Below, one piece after another: positions 24,309 through 31,738 of a stretch of 41,919 bases of DNA (within the stretch, counting starts at the first letter, position 1; the number at the start of each line of letters is the position of its first letter). A model generated the notes under the pieces. The model saw only the letters and a list, made by a program, of their open reading frames with translations. It searched no databases and was not told where the DNA came from. The position numbers were made by a program, and so were the translations under genes. The DNA is taken from positions 1-41,919 of the forward strand of contig UQYT01000020.1 in assembly GCA_900545405.1 (NCBI GenBank). The letters run 5' to 3'. The DNA comes from an uncultured Eubacteriales bacterium. Its GTDB lineage: Bacteria; Bacillota; Clostridia; Oscillospirales; Oscillospiraceae.

Positions 24309-24393
24309 GCCGGTGTGGCGAAATTGGCAGACGCACCGCACTCAAAATGCGGCGGAGCGATCCATGCCGGTTCGAGTCCGGCCACCGGCACCA
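24309..24393 (+). tRNA. tRNA-Leu (anticodon CAA)
   Basis: An 85-base class II tRNA with CCA encoded. The acceptor stem is GCCGGTG / CACCGGC with discriminator A. The anticodon stem CCGCA / TGCGG holds loop CTCAAAA, so the anticodon is CAA. A long variable arm follows, then the T arm GCCGG-TTCGAGT-CCGGC. It is followed by its own terminator and directly by the repeat-flanked island. Confidence 0.95.
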
Positions 24394-24400
24394 AACCAAT

Positions 24401-24452
24401 ATAATCCGAACTTGTTTCCGATAGGAGACGGGTTCGGATTATTTGTTTTTTT
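24401..24452 (+). terminator. terminator of tRNA-Leu
   Basis: ATAATCCGAAC (24401-24411) pairs with GTTCGGATTAT (24432-24442), followed by TTGTTTTTTT. The right arm overlaps the left 13-bp repeat of the island. Confidence 0.85.
24428..24440 (+). repeat. left copy of the 13-bp repeat (candidate attL)
   Basis: ACGGGTTCGGATT, exact match to 30945-30957, located inside the terminator of tRNA-Leu. Confidence 0.6.
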
Positions 24453-24695
24453 GACCGTTACGAAACCGCCTATTTTCGCAACGGGGTGAAACGGAAACCT
24501 ACATCTAAGTCTAGAGGGCCACGAAAGAAATATCACCACAGAAACGGCTAATGTGAGAATGCAATATAACACAGTCCACACATTTTTTGCCCATGTATTG
24601 ATTGTGTGTCAAATAATTTGATATAATGAAGCCATAGCAAATCTGACAATGAAACGACTTTGGAATTTAAAAATAATCATTGGGGTGTGCTTTAT
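24453..24695. other. gene-free AT-rich stretch before the protease gene
   Basis: No coding sequence is supported. A promoter-like TTGATT (24598-24603), 18-base spacer, TATAAT (24622-24627) precedes the protease gene by ~70 bases. Nothing else was recognised. Confidence 0.5.
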
Positions 24696-25742
24696 ATGGG
24701 AGGACGTAAACGAGCGATACCCAATTACAATCCGCATCCACCTGTTCACAAGGAACCAATAATAACCTCAGTTTTAGACAACATGAAAGAGGGAGAAGAA
24801 TATTCCAGCACCATAGGACTTAAGAATGTGAATGTTGATGCTAGAACTGAACTCTTAAGAAGTATTCATGAAATAGAAGCTATACGCAATCGACCGGTTG
24901 CTTGTTACATTGCAAATGTCCTTAATAGCCGTATTACTCAATCTATTTCTATTGATAGTGCTGACGATGCTCCTTTTTTAGAAACGGTTAAGAGCATTCC
25001 TGCTAATCAAAAAGAACTTGATATTATTCTTGTGACCCCTGGTGGGTCAGCAGAAACAGTTGATTATTGGGTCAAACAATTAAGAAGCAGATTTGATCAT
25101 ATTGCATTTATTTTGCCATATATGGCAATGAGTGCAGGAACCATTTTTTGCTTATCTGGCGATGATTTGATAATGGATGAAAGGGCTTTTTTCGGGCCGA
25201 TTGATCCCCAAGTTCCATCCAAAAATGGAAGGTATGTGCCAGCACAGTCCATTACTACTCTCATTGCAGATATACAGACGCGCGGACAGGAACAATTAGC
25301 AAAAGGATTACAGCCCAACTGGACAGATATTCAGATTTTGAGAAATTTGGATGCAAAAGAAATTGGAAATGCTCTGAATGCAAGCAAATTATCTACAAAT
25401 CTTGTATCTGAATATCTTGAGAAGTACAAGTTTAAGAACTGGGAAACACATCAAAATGGTGTTCCTGTAACAGATGTAGATAGAAAAACACGTGCGGGAG
25501 AAATTGCCATGCAATTGTGTGAGCATTCCTTATGGTTATCACATTCCAGCCGGATAACACGTAAAATGGCATGGGACACTTGTAAACTAAAGATTACATA
25601 CCCAGAGGATATAGGTTTGGCTAGTGCGCTCAGACGCTTTTGGGCTTTGAATTGTTTTTTATTAGAAAACTCAATGACCACAAAAATATTTGCTAGTTCA
25701 AGTGATTATACTATTTTCCGTGGAGAAATGCAGGCAAAATAA
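24696..25742 (+). CDS. ClpP/crotonase-fold serine protease (SDH_sah / SppA-like)
   Basis: A 348-residue protein. The ATG at 24696 is preferred because GGGGTG lies 8 bases upstream; a TTG at 24660 is in frame. The core at ~68-200 shows the fold of ClpP/SppA-type enzymes: LDIILVTPGGSAETVDYW (oxyanion glycines at 116-117), PYMAMSAGTIFCLSGDDLIM with Ser146 as presumed nucleophile, and DERAFFGPIDPQ. This fits the serine dehydrogenase proteinase group. There is no signal peptide, so it is cytoplasmic. Low GC and codon use unlike the backbone show recent transfer. A small acidic protein follows 21 bases later. Its substrate is unknown. Confidence 0.75.
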   Translation: MGGRKRAIPNYNPHPPVHKEPIITSVLDNMKEGEEYSSTIGLKNVNVDARTELLRSIHEIEAIRNRPVACYIANVLNSRITQSISIDSADDAPFLETVKSIPANQKELDIILVTPGGSAETVDYWVKQLRSRFDHIAFILPYMAMSAGTIFCLSGDDLIMDERAFFGPIDPQVPSKNGRYVPAQSITTLIADIQTRGQEQLAKGLQPNWTDIQILRNLDAKEIGNALNASKLSTNLVSEYLEKYKFKNWETHQNGVPVTDVDRKTRAGEIAMQLCEHSLWLSHSSRITRKMAWDTCKLKITYPEDIGLASALRRFWALNCFLLENSMTTKIFASSSDYTIFRGEMQAK

Positions 25743-25763
25743 TTTGAAAGGCGGATTGATTTC

Positions 25764-25955
25764 ATGAACAAAGCAGATTTGTTCAAGCAAATAGGGTGGA
25801 GTCAAGAACTAATCGACCACTTTATCATCGCCGATGACGATGACTTCTCTTATAATGGTATTGAAGATGCACCTGCTCAAATGTTTGAAGCAACTACTAC
25901 AACAATACAATTTCAAGCGCCAACTCGTGAATCGAATATAAATCTTCTTATCTAA
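25764..25955 (+). CDS. small acidic protein downstream of the protease
   Basis: A 63-residue protein starting at an ATG with AAAGGCGG 9 bases upstream, 21 bases after the protease gene. It has a helical N-terminus (KADLFKQIGWSQELIDHFI), an acidic run ADDDDF and a Thr-rich middle. I do not recognise a family. Tight coupling suggests a partner, substrate or regulator of the protease. A second frame is open from 25942 to 26223 (an ATG at 25960), so the protein might once have been longer and been shifted near 25940; I could not confirm this. Confidence 0.55.
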   Translation: MNKADLFKQIGWSQELIDHFIIADDDDFSYNGIEDAPAQMFEATTTTIQFQAPTRESNINLLI

Positions 25956-26079
25956 TCTAATGATGTTCTTTCAAATAAATTTTACTACTCCAGAATGTAA
26001 AATATATTTTGAACATTGGCAACATAAGATTGCTATCAAGCTAAGAGAACAATGGAATAGGAGAAGCTATATAAATGAG

Positions 26080-26121
26080 AAAGGCGGAGCAACATCCAAA
26101 ACGGTGATGCTCCGCCTTTTT
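26080..26121 (+). terminator. terminator after the protease cassette
   Basis: AAAGGCGGAGCA (26080-26091) pairs with TGCTCCGCCTTT (26108-26119), then TTCTAA. Runs of A before and T after make it usable in both directions; the small minus-strand gene ends right beside it. Confidence 0.8.
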
Positions 26122-26310
26122 CTAATCACTATGCTGTTTTTCCCATGCTTCTCTGGGATCTTTTTTCTGCACCTGCCAATCTGCAAATTCCCTCTGCCCC
26201 TCTTCACTTTCATAGAAAGCTAGAATGTCAGGTAAAATGCAACGGGCAATGGCTTCAATCTGATGTTGTGGTATGGTGGTGTTATTGATTAGCTTTTTCC
26301 TTCGGCCCAA
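26122..26310 (-). CDS. small element protein
   Basis: A 62-residue, mostly helical protein (HQIEAIARCILPDILAFYESEEGQREFADW). The TTG at 26310 has GGAGGG 4 bases upstream. It overlaps the gene before it by 29 bases in another frame. Similar short proteins with ESEEGQREF occur, as far as I recall, in many clostridial integrative elements; the function is unknown. Confidence 0.55.
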   Translation of the reverse strand: MGRRKKLINNTTIPQHQIEAIARCILPDILAFYESEEGQREFADWQVQKKDPREAWEKQHSD

Positions 26311-26428
26311 AGAATCCCTCCATCCGGTCTGTCAGCTTCAAGTTACTGGTTACATTGCTGCTGTCAATCCGTCGGAGGCTTTGCGCCTTCCACCATACTC
26401 CTTCAAATTCCGTTACAAAATCCCACAT
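26282..26428 (-). CDS. small element protein
   Basis: A 48-residue protein beginning with MWDFVTEFEGVWWKAQSLRR. The ATG at 26428 is chosen because GGAAAGG lies 6 bases upstream. It has aromatic residues in the N-terminal half and a charged tail (GPKEKANQ). Function unknown. It overlaps the following 62-residue gene, so the pair is coupled. Confidence 0.45.
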   Translation of the reverse strand: MWDFVTEFEGVWWKAQSLRRIDSSNVTSNLKLTDRMEGFFGPKEKANQ

Positions 26429-26819
26429 CCCCTTCCTTTCCATTCCGGGTGAACTAAAAGAGAGCAAGCATAGGGAGTGTGGCCACACTCCCATAAAATC
26501 TCCGTTTTCGGCCTGCTGCCGGAGCGGAGATTTTTTCTTGTTGGGAGTATCCCAAACCCTCTCTTGATTGCTTCGCTAATAATACGCTCAAACTAGACGT
26601 TTCTACCCGGGATTTACAAAAAATCGTTGAGCGATTTCAAGTTGCGTGGTATGATAAAGATGCTATGAAGCAGAAAGAAGTGGTGTCGAATGACAAAACT
26701 CAACGAAGTGCGGCTCCATGCAAAGCCAGTGGATTGCGACGTTTGCATGGAGTAAAAATCGTCGCATAATCAATATGCTGGCTTTGCTGCTTGACGATCA
26801 TCTCAAGGAGGAAGCCTGC
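26429..26819. other. stretch with a hairpin and an orphan open frame
   Basis: A hairpin AAAATCTCCG (26495-26504) / CGGAGATTTT (26525-26534) encloses a smaller CGGC/GCCG stem and is followed by TTC. A plus-strand frame with protein-like composition is open from 26497 to a TAA at 26767-26769 (it includes LKLDVSTRDLQKIVERFQ) but has no usable start codon. It may be the tail of a deleted gene. Nothing else was found. Confidence 0.4.
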
Positions 26820-27083
26820 ATGAAATATATCAATGCAAAAAAACTTCTTCCCGATGCGCTGGTCAAGGAATTGCAAAGCTATATTCAAGGGGGCTATCTT
26901 TATGTTCCCGCTGATCAAGCGCAGCAAAAACGATGGGGAGAATCTTCGGGCTACCGGCAGGAATTACAGCAACGAAACCGCCAAATCGTAGAGGAGTTTC
27001 AGAACGGAACCTCTATGGAGGCGTTAGCGGAAAAATATTTCCTGTCCGTATCAGCCATTCGTAAAATCATTTATCAGAAATGA
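26820..27083 (+). CDS. CD3324-family small DNA-binding protein
   Basis: An 87-residue protein; the ATG at 26820 has AAGGAGG 8 bases upstream. It opens with MKYINAKKLLPDALVKELQSY, has YLYVP followed by a basic KRWGESSGYRQ segment, and ends in a helix-turn-helix (FQNGTSMEALAEKYFLSVSAIRKIIY). This is the CD3324 type, related to Mor-like activators, common on clostridial elements. It probably regulates neighbouring genes. Confidence 0.78.
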   Translation: MKYINAKKLLPDALVKELQSYIQGGYLYVPADQAQQKRWGESSGYRQELQQRNRQIVEEFQNGTSMEALAEKYFLSVSAIRKIIYQK

Positions 27084-27219
27084 ACCGGCGGGGTTGCAGA
27101 AATGCAACCCCTGCTTTTTGTTTGATACAGATTGATTCGGTATTGTCTGGTGGATGGAAAAGCGTTCGTATCGGCAGTACGATAAAAATAACAAATACAT
27201 CACAAGAGAGGAAAAGACC

Positions 27220-27918
27220 ATGTGTACTCGATTTGTCTACCGAGGTGACGACACCATCACCGGCTTTAATTTTGACATTGACCTTGCCGTATGGGATCAC
27301 AAAATCATAACAGAATAAGACCGCTTTTATATCGGCATCCTACGGCCCGATGGGGTGCGTCATTCCTATCATGGCGTGAACCGCAACGGAAATGTGGGAA
27401 CCCTGCTGTATGTTCACGGAAACACGGCGGGAGCCTATCAGGGTTTCCAAAACTGCATGACAATCGCAGACCTGACAGAACAGTTTGTGCAGGCAAAAAT
27501 CAGTTTTGACGATGTCCTGCAAATCGTGCAGGAACGGAAGATCGTCTATGCCCCGGATGCCACCATGCAGGCCATGCTGTCCGATAGGCAGGGCCGCACC
27601 CTGATCGTTGAACCGGGTATTGGCTGGCGGGAAGATGATGGACGCTACTCGCTGATTACCAATTACTCTGTCCTTGCACCCGAAAGCACAATGCCCTTTC
27701 TTGTGCCGGGAGATGACCGATACGAAAGGGCTGCTCAACTTCTGAACACTTACGGAAAGCAGTTTACTGTCACCGATGCGTTTTCTGTACTTCAAGCCGT
27801 CCGGCAGGAAGGGATCTGGGCTACCAGAGTTTCTTTCGTTTATTCGGCAAAGGAACATGCTGTTTACCATGTGGAGAACAACCATTTTTCACAGATTGAA
27901 AGATACGAGTTCTCATAA
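27220..27918 (+). pseudogene. choloylglycine hydrolase-like C-N hydrolase, interrupted by TAA
   Basis: The frame opens at ATG 27220 (GAGAGG upstream) with MCTRFVYRGDDTITGFNFD, giving the N-terminal Cys2 nucleophile of linear amide C-N hydrolases. A TAA stands at codon 33 (27316-27318); beyond it the same frame continues for 199 residues with family-like sequence (DRFYIGILRPDG, HSYHGVNRNGN, TNYSVLAPES, WATRVSFVYSAKEHAVYHVENN) to the normal end. A single AAA- or GAA-to-TAA change explains it. Unless it is a sequencing error, the enzyme is inactive. It lies between the CD3324-type gene and the acetyltransferase. Confidence 0.8.
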
Positions 27919-27938
27919 CTTCGAGAGGAAGGAAAGTC

Positions 27939-28580
27939 ATGAATCCAGAGAATATTTATCCTCGCACCAACGACCACGCAACCGTATATCTGAAAAATGT
28001 CATCAAAAATCCCAACATCCTTGTCGGGGACTTTACCATGTATAACGACTTTGTCCATGACCCACGGCAGTTTGAGAAGAACAATGTACTGTACCACTAT
28101 CCGATCAACCATGACAAACTTATCATTGGAAAATTTTGCTCTATCGCCTGCGGGGCAAAGTTTTTGTTCACTAGCGCCAATCATACACAAGCATCCTTGT
28201 CCTCCTATCCGTTCCCGATCTTTTTTGAGGAATGGGGACTGGATGTCCAGAACATAACGAGCGCATGGGACTATAAAGGCGATATTATCATCGGCAACGA
28301 TGTGTGGATTGGATATGAGGCGGTGATTCTGTCTGGTGTTACCATTGGAGATGGAGCAATCATCGGCACTCGCGCCGTCGTAACAAAAGATGTGCCGCCT
28401 TATACGATTGTCGGCGGCGTTCCCGCTAAAACAATCCGTAAACGCTTCTCGGATGCTACCATCGCAGCCTTGCTGCAAATTAACTGGTGGGACTGGCCTG
28501 AAGAAAAAATAAAGCAGCATATTTCAGATATTCAGGCCGGGAGAATTGACCGTTTGCAGCCGTTATGCAAAGGAGAGTAA
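27939..28580 (+). CDS. Vat-like xenobiotic O-acetyltransferase
   Basis: A 213-residue left-handed beta-helix acetyltransferase with hexapeptide repeats at ~110-170 (GDIIIGNDVWIGYEAVILSGVTIGDG). The layout NILVGDFTMYND, NVLYHYP, KLIIGKFCSIACGAKF, SANHTQ with His82, and VVTKDVPPYTIVGGVPAKTIRKRFSD follows the streptogramin A acetyltransferases (Vat) and CatB-type enzymes. The catalytic His is kept. Drug resistance is possible but not shown; many such genes act on unknown substrates. AGAGGAAGG lies upstream of the ATG. It precedes a sigma-like gene by one base. Confidence 0.83.
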   Translation: MNPENIYPRTNDHATVYLKNVIKNPNILVGDFTMYNDFVHDPRQFEKNNVLYHYPINHDKLIIGKFCSIACGAKFLFTSANHTQASLSSYPFPIFFEEWGLDVQNITSAWDYKGDIIIGNDVWIGYEAVILSGVTIGDGAIIGTRAVVTKDVPPYTIVGGVPAKTIRKRFSDATIAALLQINWWDWPEEKIKQHISDIQAGRIDRLQPLCKGE

Positions 28581-28581
28581 C

Positions 28582-29001
28582 ATGATGGTCTATGAAGATA
28601 CTGCGGAGCGCCACCGCTTTGACTCCTTCTGCAAAGTTGTCCTGCGCCATGCAATGCTGGACTGTTTTCGGGAATTTTCATATCAAAACAAATGGCTGGT
28701 ATCTCTGAATTATTTGCCGCAGCCGATTATGGATGAAATCTGTACAACAGATCAGTACCCTAGCGATTACATAACCTTTTCAGCGGATGGTTATACACTG
28801 CAAATCAGCAATGAGCAGTTGGCAAATATCATTGAGAAGCTACCGCAGTCAGAGCGACGACTTTTGATTTTGCGCTTTGTGCTGGAACTGAACGACCGAG
28901 AAATCGGCAGGAGGATGTGCTGTTCCAGAAGTGCCATTCAGCGCCGCCGTACAAGTGTTTTGCGGAATATGCGGGAACAACTGATGAGGAAACTGCCATG
29001 A
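28582..29001 (+). CDS. sigma-70-like small regulator (Tn916-type)
   Basis: A 139-residue protein; the ATG at 28582 has AAGGAG 6 bases upstream. The C-terminal ~55 residues are a sigma region 4-like helix-turn-helix (LPQSERRLLILRFVLELNDREIGRRM followed by CSRSAIQRRR). The N-terminal half (RFDSFCKVVLRHAMLDCFRE) resembles the short sigma-like proteins of Tn916-group elements. It overlaps the next gene by 4 bases (ATGA). A role in control of transfer or cargo genes is inferred. Confidence 0.8.
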   Translation: MMVYEDTAERHRFDSFCKVVLRHAMLDCFREFSYQNKWLVSLNYLPQPIMDEICTTDQYPSDYITFSADGYTLQISNEQLANIIEKLPQSERRLLILRFVLELNDREIGRRMCCSRSAIQRRRTSVLRNMREQLMRKLP

Positions 29002-29231
29002 AAGAATCAAGCGGCAAATACAAGCCCCCACCACTTCTATCCGTTATCGAGGCAGCCCGCGCAGGAGAGGCCGATGCGATGGAACAGATTTTGCAGCACT
29101 ATGATGCTTATATCAACAAGTTGTGTTTGCGGACAATGGTCGATGAAAGCGGGCAGACTTGTAAGCAAGTAGACCCATATATGAAAGTCCGTTTGCAAAG
29201 TAAGTTGATGCAGGCCATTACGAAGAAATAG
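28998..29231 (+). CDS. helix-turn-helix partner of the sigma-like protein
   Basis: A 77-residue protein whose ATG overlaps the stop of the sigma-like gene; GAGGAA lies upstream. The pattern LLSVIEAARAGEADAMEQILQHYDAYINKLC is the same as in the small helix-turn-helix protein that accompanies the sigma-like gene on Tn916-type elements and resembles sigma region 2 helices. The two may act as a split sigma factor; this is inferred from pairing and length. Confidence 0.78.
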   Translation: MKESSGKYKPPPLLSVIEAARAGEADAMEQILQHYDAYINKLCLRTMVDESGQTCKQVDPYMKVRLQSKLMQAITKK

Positions 29232-29303
29232 CAAAGCCGGGGAATGCCGTGCAAGGGTCAAGATGAACGCTTCGCGCCCTTGACGTCATTCCCCGGTTTT
29301 GCT
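29230..29303 (+). terminator. long hairpin after the regulator pair
   Basis: A 17-bp outer stem (AGCAAAGCCGGGGAATG at 29230-29246 with CATTCCCCGGTTTTGCT at 29287-29303) and an inner CAAGGG/CCCTTG stem start at the stop codon. There is no clear U-run, so it may be a weak terminator or an mRNA-end stabiliser. Confidence 0.55.
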
Positions 29304-29363
29304 GTGCAGTAACCAAGTGGGTGCAAGCAGAAAGCTGCTTGCGCCCACCAATCAGTATCATAT

Positions 29364-29475
29364 CTACGCATTTCAGACGCAAAAGGCGAAGTAATATACG
29401 GCTTCTGGCGGTGTGTCAGCACTACGGTAATATAATTCCTTACGCTAACCGCTAAAACGGCTTTGAAATGCGTAG
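29364..29475. repeat. 12-bp inverted repeat upstream of the recombinase
   Basis: CTACGCATTTCA (29364-29375) is the exact complement of TGAAATGCGTAG (29464-29475), 88 bases apart. The right arm ends 6 bases before the recombinase ribosome site. It may be an operator pair or an RNA structure controlling the recombinase. Confidence 0.5.
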
Positions 29476-29495
29476 AAACAAGGAGGTTGAAGAAA

Positions 29496-31193
29496 ATGAA
29501 AGCAGTTATTTACGCCCGTTATTCCTCCGATAATCAGCGAGAAGAAAGTATTGAAGGCCAAATCCGGGAGTGCACCGCCTTTGCTGAAAAGAACAATATC
29601 ACCATTTTGCGTCATTACATAGATCGAGCCTTTTCCGCCAAGACCGACAACCGCCCGGAATTTCAGAACATGATTAAAGACAGCGGCAAGCGTCTGTTTG
29701 ATATGATTATCGTCTGGAAGCTGGACAGGTTTGCCCGAAACCGCTATGACAGCGCACGCTACAAAACCACTTTGAAAAAGAACGGGGTCAAGGTGGTGTC
29801 TGCAACCGAGGTCATTTCAGACGGGGCCGAGGGTATCATTCTGGAAAGCGTCTTGGAAGGATATGCTGAATACTACTCCGCCGATCTGTCCGAAAAGGTA
29901 GTCCGGGGCATGACGGAGAATGCCCTGAAATCCAAGTATAACGGCGGCACTCGTCCTATTGGCTATCTGATTGACAGCGATCAGTACTTCCAGCTTGACC
30001 CGCTTACTGCTCCCTTTGTCCGGGAGGCATTCCAGCGTTACGACGAGGGAGCTACCATGACAGCCATCCGTGACTGGCTCAACGAGCAGGGTGTGAAGAA
30101 CACACGGGGTCAGAAGATGACCTACAACAGCGTACAGCACCTTTTGAACAACCGCCGCTATATCGGGGAGTACACCTACCGGGACATTGTAGTGCCAGAC
30201 GGTTTTCCCGCCATTGTCCCCCAAGACCTCTTTGACCGGGTGCAGGAGAAGCTGGCGAGGAACAAGAAAGCCCCGGCCCGCCACAAGGCCGAGGACGATT
30301 ATCTGTTGACGACCAAGCTGTTCTGCGGCTACTGCGGGGCCTACCTCTGCGGCGAGAGTGGCACCAGCCACACAGGTACTGTCCACCACTACTACAAGTG
30401 CGTGTCGGTGAAAAAGAAGCGCACCGAGTGCCATAAAAAATCTGTCCGTAAAGAGTGGATCGAGGATTTGGTGGTCAGCGAAACCATGAGACTGGTAATG
30501 GACGATAAGGCGATTGAGGCCATCGTGTCCATGCTGATGGACTTACAGGACAGAGAGAATGTCAATCTGCCGCTCTATGAACAGCAATTACGGGAAACGG
30601 ACACGGCCATTCAAAACCTCTTGAACGCCATCCAGCAGGGTATCTTGACCAAGTCCACGAAAGGCCGTCTGGAAGAACTGGAAGCCATGAAAGAGGAACT
30701 GGAAACCAAGATTGCCTGCGAGAAACTGGCGAAGCCCAAGGAGAGCGCCGAGTTTATGACCTTCTGGCTCCACCGCTTCCGCAAGCTGGATGTACGGCAA
30801 AAGTCCCACCGTAAGATGCTGATTGACACTTTTATCAATGCCATTTTCCTGTATGATGACAAGATGGTGATAACCTTCAACTACAAGGACGGGACGGACA
30901 CTGTCACTTTTGATGACCTCAAAACCGCATTGTCTAACAAGAATACGGGTTCGGATTTGGATTGCTCAACTGCACCACGTCGGAGCAAAGCCCGCTTTGC
31001 TCCGACGTCTTTTTGTGCCTGCGGCAAAAAAGACGTCATCCGCCCGCTCCCTTGCTCATCCTTTCCAAATCGAACCCGCTGCGCTGGGCTTCGATTTGGC
31101 TTTGGGTGCGAGCCGGAGGGCTGCGGCATCCATACTGCTGCGATGTATAAAAAATCCCGAACGCAACCGCGTTCGGGATTTCGTCTTGTTTGA
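29496..31193 (+). CDS. large serine recombinase (TnpX/Tn4451-like)
   Basis: A 565-residue reading frame; the ATG at 29496 has AAGGAGG 9 bases upstream. The catalytic domain at 1-150 has YARYSSDNQ (Ser10), FDMIIVWKLDRFARNR and VVRGMTENALKSK. The recombinase domain at ~155-260 has GTRPIGYLI and LNNRRYIGEY. A zinc ribbon at ~285-330 has CGYCGAYLC and YYKCVS...C. A coiled coil lies near 365-420. The native protein probably ends near residue 490: from there the frame crosses the candidate attR repeat and a terminator and reads ~75 residues of GC-rich flanking DNA with no family-like sequence. It should excise and integrate the island. Confidence 0.9.
   Translation: MKAVIYARYSSDNQREESIEGQIRECTAFAEKNNITILRHYIDRAFSAKTDNRPEFQNMIKDSGKRLFDMIIVWKLDRFARNRYDSARYKTTLKKNGVKVVSATEVISDGAEGIILESVLEGYAEYYSADLSEKVVRGMTENALKSKYNGGTRPIGYLIDSDQYFQLDPLTAPFVREAFQRYDEGATMTAIRDWLNEQGVKNTRGQKMTYNSVQHLLNNRRYIGEYTYRDIVVPDGFPAIVPQDLFDRVQEKLARNKKAPARHKAEDDYLLTTKLFCGYCGAYLCGESGTSHTGTVHHYYKCVSVKKKRTECHKKSVRKEWIEDLVVSETMRLVMDDKAIEAIVSMLMDLQDRENVNLPLYEQQLRETDTAIQNLLNAIQQGILTKSTKGRLEELEAMKEELETKIACEKLAKPKESAEFMTFWLHRFRKLDVRQKSHRKMLIDTFINAIFLYDDKMVITFNYKDGTDTVTFDDLKTALSNKNTGSDLDCSTAPRRSKARFAPTSFCACGKKDVIRPLPCSSFPNRTRCAGLRFGFGCEPEGCGIHTAAMYKKSRTQPRSGFRLV
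30945..30957 (+). repeat. right copy of the 13-bp repeat (candidate attR)
   Basis: ACGGGTTCGGATT, exact match to 24428-24440, lying within codons 484-488 of the recombinase frame. Confidence 0.6.
30977..31015 (+). terminator. terminator inside the 3' part of the recombinase frame
   Basis: A 15-bp near-perfect palindrome (ACGTCGGAGCAAAGC at 30977-30991 and GCTTTGCTCCGACGT at 30994-31008) followed by CTTTTT. Its place within the open frame supports an earlier native end for the recombinase. Confidence 0.75.
31153..31180 (-). terminator. terminator serving the minus-strand Nif11-like gene
   Basis: AATCCCGAACGC / GCGTTCGGGATT 12-bp stem with loop AACC; the run of T follows on the minus strand (TTTTTTATAC). 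Confidence 0.75.
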
Positions 31194-31255
31194 GAGGGCG
31201 CGGGGACGGGGCGGCGTGTCCGCGCCTTTGCTGATGTGCCCTCGGGCCGCCGGGG

Positions 31256-31530
31256 TCAGCGGTTGGCCTCCGGGTGGTGCTTTTGGATGAAGTAGCCGAG
31301 GAAGCCGCCGGCTATGTTGGAGAGCTCCTCGTCGGAGAGGCCCTGGCCCATGGCGTCCTTGAGCTGCTTGTGCAGCTCCTCCGCCTTCTCGGCGGAGATG
31401 TCGCCGAGGCCGCACTCGCGGCACATGGCCATGAACTCCTCGGCGGACGCGCCGACGAGCTTCTCCTTCAGCGCGGGGTCTCCAGCAGCTGCTCGAGCAG
31501 CTGCTGGTAGTTGTTCTATTCGCTGGACAT
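31256..31530 (-). pseudogene. Nif11-like leader peptide (RiPP precursor type), broken at its 5' end
   Basis: The ribosome site AAGGAGGAATCGTA leads to an ATG at 31530 that reads MSSE, then TAG (31516-31518), then NNYQQLLEQLLETP, after which one missing base near 31480 shifts the frame. The rest is in the shifted frame: ALKEKLVGASAEEFMAMCR, then CGLGDISAEKAEELHKQL and GLSDEELSNIAGG. That is a Nif11-type leader with a classic GG cleavage motif, followed by FLGYFIQKHHPEANR as a putative core. An alternative in-frame ATG at 31552 has no ribosome site. No modifying enzyme or GG-peptidase transporter is in the window. It is either a decayed gene or contains two sequence errors. Confidence 0.72.
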
Positions 31531-31738
31531 TACGATTCCTCCTTGCGGTCATGACGGATTTGAAAGCAGTTCAGCGAGACCGGGCAGGTCTGACCAGGTC
31601 TCAAATTTTGGTATTTTACCATTTCCGTCCGGGATGTGCAAGGCTTAGTTTCTCCGCGCGGGGCGGCGGCGCGTGTGTCAAGCCCGGACGCGCCGGCATA
31701 GAGTGGGCTTGCGGCGCCTCGTGCGCCGGGAAGGAGAC

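Larger units (their letters stand above)
24428..30957 (+). mobile_element. repeat-flanked island next to tRNA-Leu with a large serine recombinase
   Basis: ACGGGTTCGGATT occurs at 24428-24440 and again at 30945-30957, bracketing a 6.5-kb block of lower GC than the backbone. The block ends in a large serine recombinase, the usual terminal gene of such elements. Genes inside are a ClpP-fold protease, small proteins, regulators, an interrupted C-N hydrolase and a Vat-like acetyltransferase. No relaxase or coupling protein is present, so it is at most a mobilizable or transposon-like unit, or a decayed element. The left third is much more AT-rich than the rest and may have a separate origin. Confidence 0.65.

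Noticed and set aside
27080..27310. A 76-codon plus-strand frame after the CD3324-type gene
   Set aside because: It is an off-frame reading across the start of the interrupted C-N hydrolase and has no protein-like composition.
31530..31552. Intact 98-residue protein from ATG 31552 at the Nif11 locus
   Set aside because: That start lacks a ribosome site and its first ~25 codons are an off-frame reading of the Nif11 leader, which has a good site at the ATG 22 bases later.
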